DNA from: Dastarcus helophoroides
Lineage: Eukaryota > Arthropoda > Insecta > Coleoptera > Bothrideridae
Length of the DNA stretch: 64,000 bases
Direction of reading: 5' to 3'
Assembly: GCA_028583605.1 (NCBI GenBank)
Contig: CM053329.1
Coordinates: 31,892,992 to 31,956,991, forward strand
A program made the position numbers and the translations under genes. Below the pieces are notes generated by a model that ran no database searches, was not told the origin of the DNA, and was given only the letters and a program-made list of their open reading frames with translations. Positions 1 through 11,999 of the stretch are shown in pieces (the stretch's first letter is position 1; each line of letters starts with the position of its first letter).

Positions 1-1440
1 TTGGAAAAAATTAGGGAAATGTGGGAACACTTTTGCCCAAAAAACGAGGCGGGTTCACTGATAACTAAATTATCGTTGTTTAACTTAGACAATATATAAG
101 TTTCCATAGAGCAGGTTGTAAAGTGTCTTTGTGTCAAAGCGAGGCCTTTATTTGCAAAGCAGAAAGGGCAGCGCAGCGTGTTAAACGTGAAAAGGCATGA
201 CTAATCGCATTATTTTCATACCAGGCTCGGTGAAGTTTTGCCTTCTCGGGCAGTTAATTTGACAAAGAGCTTTATAACTGAAGTTAACAGCTTCAGCGGG
301 ATTTTATGCATTTAAAATATATCTAAATAGCGTCACTTCATTCGAACGAGGCGTTTTTCTTATTATACCGACTTGATGAAAAATTCTGCCAGCCAATTAC
401 TCGCCTCTTGAAGCTCTATTACGAATAATGCCACAACAAGCCCTTCGCAAACGAGAGCCGTAACAAATTTCTATTATTTTCTTTTATATTCCGTTAATGG
501 TTATACGTAGCATAAAGTTGGAATTTTTGATTATCGCTGACAATTTTAATTAAAAAATTAGAACCCACTAAAATAAAGGCTGACATATGTCTAAGTTTGA
601 ACATCTTTTTGATCTCTGGATTGATCGTGTGACAAGTTGGGGTGGTATGCAGACGTCACTAGGTGATGAGGGCATCTTTACTTCAGATCTTCAGCACTGA
701 ACCGAGTGAGGAAACATTTGTAAATCATTCCAATTTGAGTAGATCTACCATCTACCCAGACCCAGGCACCAAGAAAATTTTCGAAAGAATTGGTACAGAC
801 ATAGACATTTACAAGTTGTTTCAGAAAGTAGAATCTCTTACCTTTGAAATAATAAGAGTTTAGTTAGAAATATTTAAATTATAATCAATGATGATGTTTT
901 TAATTATTTATGCTTTGAATTTTTAGGCCTATGTCTGCTTTAGATTTAACGTTAATTTAATTATTATTAATCTTAGATGATTTTGTAGGTGCAGCGTATC
1001 CTCCAAAAGAAAAAAAATATTAATATCTTTTAAAAATATACCTCAGGCGATCTTTGGAAGCCCACAATATAAAATGAGGTTATATTTCCCCGAGTTTTTT
1101 GTCTTTTAATATGGTTTTCCCTCTATGTTACTTACATGGGAAAGACAGAATAAGTTTAATTCTTGCGTGATACATGTAACTTTGTTATTAAAATTGAAAA
1201 TTCCTGTTCCTTTATAAAGCAGCTTTCCCGCTTGCCTACTACTCGAGGTATATTACATTATAAAATATATTATACGCCTTATGATGAAATATGAATTTTT
1301 TGTGCGTCTTAATCGCGAGAACGGTGTCCCGAATAAAACAAACGTGGAATATTCCAATTTAAAATTAAAATCATTTCTTCCTATATAATATAATGTGAAA
1401 CCTTAAATCAAAAACGACCAATACAAATAGGTAGAAGCAA
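1..1440. other. AT-rich DNA without a recognised gene
   Basis: No family-level similarity is visible. Bases 100-480 are less AT-rich than the surroundings and lack the GAAATTTC-type words, so they may be unique or conserved non-coding DNA. A 66-codon open frame at 663-863 (plus) contains the stretch NHSNLSRSTIYPDPGTKK. I do not recognise it and see no splice or promoter context to support it. Confidence 0.5.
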
Positions 1441-2499
1441 GAACTGACTCCTTCTTTGAAAAGCAACTTTAAAATATTAAGTTTAGTCATCTAAAGTGGA
1501 AATCCCAAGTCCAAATTTCAGTAAATTGCGAAATCTGAAACCCCTATAAAAATAGGATATTTTAAATTTAAACTCAAAATGACGCACAGGTTAAACTTTA
1601 AAGTAAGAAAATATTTTAAAGAAAAATCTAGTAAAAACAAAGATGTCTAAAAAAAGATATTTTAAATTTTCTTCTCACAAATTTCAGGAATTTAGGCATC
1701 AAACGCAAAAATATTTTAAGTTGAATGTCCCTAAAAATGTTTACTTAAAATTTCGATTAGTTCGAGATATAAAAAAAGTTTTTTTAAGAACAAATGAAAA
1801 TCTTTTGAATGATTGGTAAAATTTCAAAACAGTTTTTTTAAAGCTAAAATTTGGGGATTGAAGAGAATTTAAAAAAACTGCTGCGAAGGCTAAAGCATTG
1901 TTTTAACTGACGGTCGTTATTTGCGAATTTTCTAGTTCTTTAATTATTAGTTTTTGCATTTTGTTTGTATTCCTTTGATTTAGAAGTTTGGAGCTTTTTC
2001 TAAAAATTATAACTTTTTTATCAAGAGTTTCAACTATGTTTTTCAAATAACTACTTCTAAAACTAACCGTCTTTCTTTCAAATTTTCTGCTCTTTATTAC
2101 AATTTTTTCAAAATTTTCAAATGTTCTTACACATACTGATTTATTTTAAATTTTGACTAATTCAAACATTTCTTGATGAAATTTCCATTTAAGCTCAAAC
2201 ATTTCTTGTATAAATTGAAGGTTGTTCCTAAAATGTTGACTTTAATATTAAAAAAGGTTAACAAAATGTATTCGTAAAGTGATGGTGGTTGAAGTTTAAG
2301 TTTACAATTTTAATTTTTCTTCCTAACAATTTTGCCCTTCAAAATGAAAATTCCAATGTTGTGTTTCTTAATGTTTGGCTAAAACTTGAAATTTTGGTTT
2401 GAAAAGTTTTTACTTTAAATAGGAATTTTTTTTAATAGTTGGGACTTTTTTTACGAAGATCGACTTTTATTTTCTAAATTGAAATAGAAATCTTGTCCT

Positions 2500-2618
2500 T
2501 GGTTATCGAAACGCGTTAGAGCAAGCTTTGTTGTGCTTTTTAATCTTTGTTGGTTTCAGGGGACAAAATGTGTATTTTAATTGTTAAAGATAACCAAGGA
2601 CCAGTCCAGTCCAGCAAA
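2500..2618 (+). mobile_element. Penelope-like element 3' end fragment
   Basis: The fragment carries the words TATCGAAACGCGTTAGAGC and TTGGTTTCAGGGGACAAAAT in order, then AACCAAGGACCAGTCC. The same series follows the GIY-YIG-type coding remnant at 31.0 kb and recurs at 13.9 and 49.9 kb. Assignment to a Penelope-like element is therefore by linkage to that coding copy, not by protein similarity here. Confidence 0.6.
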
Positions 2619-3339
2619 AAAATCGACTTTTTTTAAATTTTTATATATTTTAGAAATATTGGCTTCAAATTTATTTAATTTTGAAATTTTTTGTTAATCA
2701 GAGTTTAAACTTTCCATTTATATTTTCTTAAAATTTCAACATTCGAAAAGTTTCGGTTTTATTCCTAATAAATTTTAAATTTTTCTTGTATTTTTTAGTT
2801 AAAACCTGCAATTTTTACCTTCTATCTCAAAATCTTAACATTACACTTGGCATTGTGTTTTTTCGACTGCTTTCACTTGATTTTCGAAAAGCAGGCTATC
2901 ATTTAGAAATTCCCAATTTACACCTTCAATTTGTCTTCTTTTTTTAAATCTAATTCATAAACTGTATCCAAAGTCCTGTTTTTTTTGAAGATTTTTTGAC
3001 ATACCCACATAAATATCAAAATTTGTTTATTTTATTTGAAATTTCAAAATTAAAAGGGATAAACGGGTTTTGTAGGTATTGATTATTGTAGCCCTCCCCC
3101 TCAAATGTACCCATCGCTCCAAAAATATTTTTCCGCTTTTGAATTTCCCTCTAAATTTTTATATTAATTGAAACTGATATGCTTCTATTGTTCCTAAAAA
3201 GTATTCACAATTTTATGGGTCACTGTATAATAGCGAAAGTATTTGTCTTTCCGATCTATTTGTTCCAATGATTAAACAAAATTTAAAACTGAATTTCGAG
3301 AAAAAAAGTATTTCGAATTTAGATTTAAATCGAAACTTC

Positions 3340-4120
3340 TTGATTGGGGACGAAATCTAGGAAAATAAAATTAATGCTTTAGATTTTGAGCCTTAAATTG
3401 AAGTTTTAGAGAAAAAGTTAAAAATTAAAAGTTTAAACTTAGAATTTTCAAAAGAAACTTAAGATTTCTAAAAAAACTAGTAATTTATGTAATAAAAAAA
3501 ACCTAAAATTTCTGAACATCTAAATTATTTTCCAAGTTCCATTTAAACATAAGATTTCATTTGGAGCTTAAACTTTTTAAAGAATTTTGAATATAAAGTC
3601 GATTTGATTAAAAAATCCAACCTTTCCTGGGTAAACTTGAAATTTTAAACAGAAATTTATTAACGCACAGGCACAGATCAATAGGTTTGAACATTTATTA
3701 GGTTCAAAGGTTGAGAATCAAAGATGATTTGTGTCGAAATTTAGGAGAATCAAACAAAGCTTTAGATTTTGAGCCTCATATTGTAGTTCTAGGGAAAAAG
3801 TTAAAAATTGAACGTATAAGCATAGAATTTACAGAAGAAACTTAAGATTTCTACAAAACTAGTAATTTATGTAATGAAAAAATCCTAAAATTTCTAAATA
3901 TCTAAATTGTAAAGTTCCATTTAAACCTAAGATTTCCTTTAAAGTTTAAAATGTTTTAAGAATTTTGAATATAAAGTCGATTTGAGCAAAAAATCCAACT
4001 TTTTCTGGGTAAATTTGAAATTTTAAACAGAAATTTTTTAACGCACAGACACAGACCAATAAGTTTGAACATTTATCATGTTCAGAGGTTGAGAATCAAA
4101 GATCGGTTTTGATCTTATTT
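3340..4120 (+). repeat. Tandem duplication, period about 380 bp
   Basis: Unit 1 (about 3345-3730) and unit 2 (about 3731-4115) run in parallel with many identical words, including GAAACTTAAGATTTCTA, ACTAGTAATTTATGTAAT and GAATATAAAGTCGATTTGA. The anchor TAACGCACAG lies at 3661 and 4039 (offset 378), and TTTAGATTTT at 3378 and 3761 (offset 383). Each unit ends in a copy of a dispersed core also found at 16.4, 38.4 and 57.8 kb. Confidence 0.85.
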
Positions 4121-5639
4121 TTTGTTAGTTTAGCATATTCAAGTCCAATATTGTCAAATGTTTCGGCAAGTGTAAGTACCCTTAGAAATTAATGGACTCT
4201 GTCCATGTGATTTTTAAGAATAGGGCCACCTGTTGATCTGTAAAAGAAACGGTGGAGTAGCTTCAACAAACGGTTTGCAAATAGTAGAATATGATCTAGA
4301 CTACAATAGTGCAACCCTACAGAGAATCATTCTTTAAATAAATTAAAGTGTTATCGAAATGTCGATTTTTTAAACAAATGTTGAGACTACTTTTGAATTT
4401 AAAATCAAATACGATTACTGATTAAAATGTTTGTTTTTCCAACATTCTTAGTTTAGGCTTAAAATATTTATTTTTCTTAATTATTTCACGTTTTAATTTA
4501 GTATTTTAGAAAGGAAATCTGATTTTAAAAGAAGTCTAAATTTCTAGTTAGTTCAAATCTAAGTTAATTAACTTATTCTAGAATTCTAAAATGTTCAAGT
4601 TAAAAGGTGTATATTCTAAGGTTTTATCAAAATTTTCAGTTTAAGGCCGATATTTTCAGTTAAAAATATTTTAAAAAATCGAAATTTAGAAATGAAACTA
4701 AAATTGCCAATAAAAAAGTCATGCTTTCTAAAAAAATTAAAATTTTTTATTTGAAGTCGAAATTTTAGATAAAATTATAAAAAATGCAAAATTAGGAACT
4801 TTTAGAGAAATGATAATTTCGAAGAAAAGTCTTTTCAAAGTTTGATTTTTTTTAAAATTTGGAGGATTTGGAAAAAATATTTTAGAATATTTTCGAAATT
4901 GTTAGGTTTCCTGAGTTTAGGTTTGGTAATTTTATTTCTCTATTTTTTCCAAGATAGGAATGCCTAACATTTATGAAAAGATGATAAGACTTTGCTAAAA
5001 GGATGGATTACCTGTTAAAGTGAAAACTTTGAAAGACCAATTAAATTTGTTTAACAAAAATTCCTTTTTCGAATTTAAACTTGACATGTCGACTTTTCAA
5101 GAAGTTTCGATCTTTAGGTCAAAAAATTGAATAATTAATTTAGATTTTGTCAAAATTTGCGTTTCAATCGAAAGTCTGTTTTTTCTCTCGAAATTTTGAC
5201 TTTCTTTTTAAAATTTTATGTTAAAACTAGGCTTGAAACTTTAAAGATCAAAATTATAGAATTTTTTTTATAAATGTTAATATTATATGAAAAATAAATC
5301 TTAAAATTTCTGACTCACATCTTGGTTTTTTTCGTGATTACGACTTTTATTTCTAAGACTAGACTTTTTGTGCTTCAAACGCCTCAGGTTGAAAATTAAG
5401 GGAACAGCAAAAAAATTTGAATATTCGAGTTTAATTAGGTAAAGATTGTTTTTTTTTTATCTCAGAACAGTTAATTTTTCATTCTTTATTTCAAATTTCA
5501 ATTTAAAACTCAACACCTACATCTTTCTTCTTCCCAAAATTTTTACTTTCTTTCAAAAAATTTGAACCAATTTTCAAAGTTCCAACTGTTTCTTTTAAAT
5601 ATCGAATTTAAACTGGAAATTTGGAACCTTATTTCTAAA

Positions 5640-6190
5640 CTAGCCATGTACTCGATGAGGTTACTCATCGATGAAGGGTGATATGCAACAATGCTCAAAC
5701 CAGTTTCTAACTTGGAAAATAAGAATTTTCATACAAATTTTCATTCCAAATTTAACACCCTTGGGGGTAGAAAACAATAAAAACTTTTTTTCTGTTATGG
5801 TCTCGTATTTGGTAATTAACTGGTTAAATGTTTTTATTTGCACAAAAACACATTGTTTTCATAACTCGTACTTTCAAGGGTAACCCCATTATGCCTTTAA
5901 AGCACTGCGAGTAGGATGCGGAAACAAGGATAGATGGCGATGAACCGCCTTCTTAAACATGGATAGGTTGTAATTTTTAGGGAAAATTTCCTTTCGGTAA
6001 CTAGTTCATATTATTCTCTTTCCAACGATATTAATGATAAAAATGACGTATTTTATGTATTGTTTTGTCCAATTATATATTTTGTTTAGGTATAATTTCA
6101 TTAACTTTCAGATATTTGTGCAAGAGGTGACCTCTAGAGATAACTTTAAATACAACAATCTGTTTAATTTTTGAGAGCAGATTGTTACGA
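5640..6190 (+). repeat. Dispersed repeat, copy A, split by a LINE 3' tail
   Basis: The left part (5640-5880) and right part (6010-6190) resemble 24740-24930 and 25125-25310. Shared words include CAGTTTCTAAC-like and TTTCATACAAATTTTC-like stretches on the left. On the right are TTTTGTCCAAT, TATATTTTGTTTAGG, TCTAGAGATAACTTTAAA and GAGAGCA. The LINE tail at 5881-6010 lies between the two parts, which suggests insertion into an older repeat. Similarity was judged by eye and is imperfect. Confidence 0.5.
5881..6010 (+). mobile_element. LINE 3' terminal fragment (same family as copies 1 and 2)
   Basis: This stretch closely matches the end of LINE copy 2 at 34900-35030: both contain an AACCCCATTATG start, GCGAGTRGGATG, AGATGGCGATGAACCGCC and TTCTTAAACA, in order. 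It sits upstream of LINE copy 1, which itself lacks this tail. It is either an independent, severely 5'-truncated insertion or the product of a rearrangement. Confidence 0.8.
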
Positions 6191-6244
6191 TTTTGAAATG
6201 CACCACTGAATTTCAGTAAAGAGCAGGACGACCACACCAGCGCA

Positions 6245-8060
6245 GATACTTGATGTCAGAGCTTTAAGATGATCAGCCAATCTACGAAAAGACCACAATC
6301 TTGTTCTCTGAAAAATGCTGATGGAATGTCCATGCGCAATCAAGAAACCCCCAAACTAGATAGAAATGTAAAACATAGAGTCACTTGCAACAGAAAGTAC
6401 ACGAAAGCTGAGAGACTAACCAACAAACTGAAAAAGTATGACTCAAAAGTCGAAGAAAAAATTGACATCTGCTCGCAGAAAATCAAGGAATGTATACAAA
6501 ATCAAGGAACTAGCAGAACAAAAAAGAAAAAGTTTTCTCTCTTACAAAAGCAAACCAACAGAAGAACAAGATGGAGCATACATACAAATAAGAAATGCAG
6601 CAAACTTAAGAATAAAAGCAATTAAAAGGGAACACTGGGCTAAATTTACTAACGACATGGAACACGACATGTATGGAGCACAGAGAAAAGTATGGAAAAT
6701 GCTAAAAAACAGAAAAAGCCACTAAATGAGTATGTACAAACCAAGGGCGTATTCATAGACACATGGGAAGAATACTATATAACGCCAAAGAAGCACCAGA
6801 TGTCGACTACGAAACAGCAGCAGGCGCAGGAATTGTAAAAGACGAGGTAAAAGCGAAGCTGAAAAGCTTTAAAAACAGAAAAGCGCCTGACAATATACCA
6901 AATAAATTTCTGAAATACGGTGGACAAGAGTTTGCTAGAAATACAACAGTACTGTTTAATAAAATTATATACTCATCAGAAATACCTACATACTAGCATG
7001 AGCGCATCACAATCTCCATTTTCTAGAAGGGGCAAAGGACTCGCTCAGAGAATTACAGAGAAATAACACTATTAAACACAACAATAAAGTTATTCACAGG
7101 AATACTGAAAGACAAACTGGAAAAACAAATAGAGAACAGAGAAGAGCAACAAAGGTTTAGAAGAGGAAGGTCAAGAACATATGCCCTATTTATTATTAAA
7201 CAGATAAAAGAGAAGTCAATAGAATTTAACACCCCAGCATACATCGCCTTGGTAGACCTAACCAAGGTATTTGACAAAGTACGCTTGGAAGACACACCAG
7301 TTAATATCGTTAGAGTTATTTGCAACATCAATATTTACAACACAACGAAAATAAGAGCGGGAGAACAAACATTAGAAACCATTCCGACTTTAGGAGGAAT
7401 TAGACAAGGAGATAGACTCAGTCCATCTTTGTTTAATATCCTCATCGACAAAATAATTGAAGGCCTCATTAAAACTGGGATACAGGATGAATAAAAATAG
7501 AATCAGCATGATAAACTAAAAGTATGACCACCGCAAAAGACCCCATCAGAAATAAACTCGTCATTGAAAATCATCCCATAGAGCAAGTTACCCAATTTAA
7601 GTACCTCGGTGTTTATCTCTCGAACCGACATGATCCTGTAAACGCTTAAGAAGCCAAATCAACAAAGTAGCCGCAATATCAGGCTGTCTACGAGAGACCA
7701 TTTGGAACAATCAATATGTGGAGATGACTATAACGGGAAAGACCAGAAGAGACGGAGTAAGAAGCACACAGATTAGAGAGCAGTACGGTATACAGGATAT
7801 CGTGTGATGGGATAGACAAAGAAGGAGACAATGGTACGCTCTCGTAAACATAATGAGAGAAGATCGATTACCACGCATCGCACTGGAGGGAAAACCAACG
7901 GCACTCCCCCCCCCCCGCCGCGGAAGATCACCTAAAAGACGAAAGGATAGATGGCAGACAACATCCCAGGAACTACATCAGAGGCATAACCAGAATAAAC
8001 AAATCGCAACATCTTTAAAAAAGAAGAGGAATATCAACATTCAAGAATACTTTGGGGTAC
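6245..8060 (+). pseudogene. LINE copy 1: broken endonuclease-reverse transcriptase
   Basis: A non-LTR retrotransposon pol remnant read across several frames. In order are the end of the endonuclease (about 6270-6330), a basic linker (about 6400-6740), and RT fingers with KSFKNRKAPDNIPNKFLKYG at about 6860-6925. The palm segment LVDLTKVFDKV lies near 7249-7275 and GIRQGDRLSPSLFNILIDKI near 7395-7455. The region that should carry YADD is deleted near 7515, and a second gap near 7715 removes over 100 bases present in copy 2. The C-terminal arginine-rich part ends near 8045 with a C-run at about 7905-7916. The 3' tail is absent. The family resembles insect endonuclease-reverse transcriptase LINEs with intact YADD; the exact clade is not assigned. 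It cannot be active. Confidence 0.85.
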
Positions 8061-8560
8061 TTAGAGTTGTATTCACTTTCAATTAAATTAGCCACTATTT
8101 CTCTATTAAAAAATCTTCAACTAACCATGCAAGTCGAAGACTGATTTGTCATACGTAAAATTTAATAGATATTTCCACCCCCTTAGAGGTTAAATTTTGA
8201 AAAATCCTTATATAGTGCTCACCCACGTTATAGAGAGCAAATGTACAGATTTAGGTTTAGCCTGTGCGTTATTTGTCAGTCACTGTTTAGAGTTTTATTA
8301 AGTAGATGTAGTGACAAACTCAATGATTTTAACTATTTTAAACTTGGACCTTATTTGGAAAGGTTCTTTAGTTTTTTAACTTGAAATTCGTAAATATTTT
8401 TTTAAAAATGTCAATTTTTTTTAAATATCCAAATTTTTAATACTTATCAGTTCAAATTTAAAAATTATTATTAAAAAAAAATATTTCCTACTAAAATTAT
8501 AAGTTAAAATGGAATTTCGCTGACATTGGATCCAGTTACTGCCAAAGATTTAGTTTCGGT
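8060..8560. other. AT-rich DNA with a short repeat relic
   Basis: Bases 8155-8210 contain AAATTTAATAGATATTTCC followed by ACCCCCTTAGAGG. A similar series, AAAATTTAATACACATTTTC then GCCCCTTGGGGG, lies at 26450-26490. No gene is visible. Confidence 0.4.
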
Positions 8561-11100
8561 CGGTCTCTAGTTTCTTATCGCAAACTGAGTCACTCCGGGA
8601 GCCATTTTGGTCAACTTCAATCTTAACTCTTGTTCAGCATCAAATCGGTTTCCGTATTTCGTTTTTACCATGCTCAAGTGTGATAATCTTCTCTTATATA
8701 ATAAGTAAATTTGTGATGAAGAGCAATTTATCGTTTTGAGTGAACATTCCGAAATTCTTCCTGTTTTATTCGACAAAAATCAACTAGAGATCTTTTTAAA
8801 ATTAGCGTGCAAAGTTTGATGTGTGGACTGACAGCCGTCATAATAGAAATTGTGTCATGAACCTCTAACATCCCTAGGGGTTCTCGTAATCGACTTTGAT
8901 AAACTCCAACAATAAGTAATCGTTAAATATGTGGTTGTAAAGCTATCGTAGGTCTTAGGTATAATTTAGAAAGCGTTTCGCCTCATGGGATTACAGCTAA
9001 TTAATTTGTAATACGCCAATATGTAACAGGTTCTCGTATCAATATGGCAAGCGATAATTCAATAGAGTGCATCCAAAATTAGAGACTGATTAAATCAAAG
9101 CTCTCCGATGTCGCTGGACTTCAATTTATTGGCTTTTTAATATTTTTTAATCGCGCAGCAATAAATGAACTGTTGAGTTTTCACACCCTGTGCAGCACAA
9201 AATGACATTAAAATCGTATTAAAATTGATTCTCCAGTTGATTGTTACCACTTAGATTGAGCGATAAAACAGCTTATGTCATATTAAACCGTGATTAAATT
9301 TCTCACTGCTATTCCGTTCTCTTTCGACTTTATTAAATTAAACTGGGAAATATGGGAGGTGAAAGTTGGATGCGTTTAATTTGAATATAAAACGCACTCT
9401 GATGAATTTTGGGGAAACGGAACATTGGAAGATGTGGAACAATTGTTCCATCACGCGTGCTTCCCTTTTCCTTTTATTAATTAAGTGGTTATTTTGATAA
9501 AGCATATCGTTTAATGCAATTATCTAGTGAAAAACGCTCTTTTACATTTTCTTCTTAAATCCTCAAGTAGCCAGTACATAATTTTACCAATGAGGTGTCA
9601 AAGACTCGCTGACGGCTCACTAAACAATTTTTTTACAGTTTAAACTTCCTATAAAAAAAATGTCCCCTTCCTATGCCATTATATGTTTTTCTCAATATAA
9701 TCTAGTCGCTATGCGGTAATCAATGCAGTTTCCAAATTACAAAGAACTGTGACATTTCATTTATGTAATCATCACGTATAAGACACGAGCATGGAATAGT
9801 GAACCAGAATATCTTTGCTTTTCAAATATTAAATCGTCCCTGTGCTTCCATTTTATATAAAATAAACAAGCTGAAAACCTGAAACATGTTCCAGACTATG
9901 AAGTTATTCCATATACACATCTTGTTCGCTCGCACTTGATGTAAGCTGACTTAAAGTTGTAGCATTCCATTTGCTTTATCATCATAAATTAAACGAAAAC
10001 CAATAAAACCGTAACATTGAGGAAACACCCAAGCAAAGGAAAGTTTAACAGTTCTGACTTCGACCGCAACGTCTTGAATAAACCAAGTTTAGTTCCACTA
10101 CTGTTTCCCACTATTCTTTTGGGTAATAAATTAAATGCGTTTCAGCTTCCAGCTTTAGTTTATTAATTTAGAGCATGAAATACAATGGCAGCGTTTTGCA
10201 ACTTTTATGTTATTTCCATAGAATTGATCCATCGGTTGTACATTAAATTTTAAAATCAAGTTTATAAATCGTTGATTGCACATCATGGAAGTCGATTGAT
10301 AGGCCGACAAGTCATGAGCCATGAGGAGCACATAAAAGCTATAAGCCATGAAGCAAAAATGATAAAAAGCACATTTCATTCTCCATATTTTCGTTCTAGA
10401 AACAACTCACTTTCCATTACATCGTTGGGAAAAAATTCACATATCATAAATCAAATATTATTTCCGGTATCGTTTCCGTTCCTTCGATTACATCCTTCCT
10501 GAACGTTCATCTCTTCAATATCTCATCCCCCCGAATTGAAACCTCATTTAATAAACCAAAGGGATGATAAAGGTCGACTACTGCGAAATTGATGAAAATC
10601 AAGGTCCGCAAAGTTGCTTGGCGTGAGTGGTTGAAGAAAAAACCGCCTGGTGGAGCAGCAGTCTTGTTAGAAAACCTTGGACGTGTAACCTTGAACTATA
10701 TATCCCCGAGATCCTTCCGTTGAAAAGGGATTACCGCCACAGAGAAAGAAATGAAGTGAAGAGGGCGAACAGCGGACAGAAAACAAATGCAGCATTGAGA
10801 AATGGGTTGCGTTTTCCATGCCGCATTTTATTTATCGTCGGGTAACTTGTTTAAAGGGGGCCTACGTCATATTTCAACTAAATGTTCGTTTAATCTCTGA
10901 CGGGATACGGGACATGATAAATATGATAGAAGAAATGATTTAGCGGTTAACGCACTTTATAGAAGTTGTGGAATTCAAGTTATGCCTTTTTTTAAGATTG
11001 TAGCGAAAGGTTCTGGCATAATGTAAAAAACAAATATTAAATTTTAATTTTTTTCACTGTTAATATTACCTAAAAGGATAGCTCGAATTTTCAGTGAGGT
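8560..11100. other. Unassigned DNA, less AT-rich, no supported gene
   Basis: No transposon or protein family is recognisable. Short open frames such as 10155-10379 (minus), 10272-10502 (plus) and 10627-10845 (plus) show no motif and no clear splice context. Parts such as 9100-9480 have mixed composition with many TAAT-containing words and could be regulatory, but this is only an impression. Confidence 0.4.
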
Positions 11101-11990
11101 GGTACAGTGTTTTAAGTTTTTTTCTAATTTTTGAAAGAGTTCCAATTTCTTAAGACATTTGTGGAAGGTTCTAATTTCTTTAATCGATTAAAAAAATCAA
11201 CATCTCTAAGACTTGAGAATTTTTATCATAATTTCTTCAAGCGATTTGAAGAGTATTCTTGTATTGTTAGGAGATTTGAAGTAAGTCCCAGTTTCCTAAG
11301 ACATTTGAAGGGCGCTCTAGTTTCATCACGACGTTTAAATAAAAACTCTCTACAAAATTTGTCGTAACTTGAAACTAAAAATAATTTGAGTTCAAAATTT
11401 TCGTCGAAAAAAAGTGAAGAAAAAAGTCAAAATCTAAGAATAAAAACCAAAATTTTGGAATTTAAAATCGATTTTTTATAAAGTTTAAAACAAAAAAGTT
11501 TAAAAATAAAAATCCTACTTTATTGAAAAAAAGTAATAAAGGGAAGAAATTGAAAGATTACACCTTAAGGTTCCAAATTACAAATTAAGATCCCTACAAC
11601 AATCACAATTTTAAGTTTAGAGGCAAAATTTAAAAAAGGAAAAAACCGAAATTTTAGACTTACAATTTCGAGAAGAATTGTGAAATTTCTAACAGAAAGC
11701 ACGACATTTATAAAAAGGAGATAGAATCGAGAAGCAAACGACTTTAAAGACAAAATTTTGAACAATTTTAGAGTTTTGAGGGAAAAGTTGAAGTTTCGAA
11801 AAATTTGGAATTTATTAAATCATTTTTGTGGTTGAAGTCAAAATGATAGAAAAAATTTGCACAAAAGTCATAATTCATACAAAACATTTACAACTTTGAC
11901 GTTTCGAATAAAATTTTGGAAATGAAGGCCGAAATTTCGAAAAGAAATTAATAAGTGAACCTTCAGCTGTTTTTTAGTAATAAAAACACA
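11100..11990. repeat. Degenerate GAAATTTC repeat field 2
   Basis: The same kind of short A/T-rich unit as field 1. The left part (11130-11330) has a looser repeat around TTTCTTAAGACATTTG and TTTCCTAAGACATTTGAAG, which gives a spurious 78-codon open frame at 11131-11367. The mariner copy follows directly. Confidence 0.6.
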
Positions 11991-11999
11991 TTTGTTTTG

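Larger units (their letters stand above)
1440..5640. repeat. Degenerate GAAATTTC/AAAATTTT repeat field 1
   Basis: The stretch is about 75-80% A+T by eye and consists of irregularly spaced variants of a short unit resembling AAAGTCGAAATTTTGAGAAA, in both orientations. The core GAAATTTC is its own reverse complement, so strand cannot be assigned. Open frames are short and noise-like. Nested in it are a Penelope-type 3' fragment (2500-2618) and a 380-bp duplication (3340-4120). I interpret it as a very old, decayed minisatellite or expanded low-complexity repeat. Confidence 0.6.

Noticed and set aside
1440..5640. A CRISPR array or regular satellite in the AT-rich field
   Set aside because: There are no uniform repeats with unique spacers and no fixed period; the units are degenerate and irregularly spaced.
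11131..11367. A 78-codon protein with repeated Phe/Lys motifs
   Set aside because: It is produced by decayed tandem words around TAAGACATTTG in AT-rich DNA.
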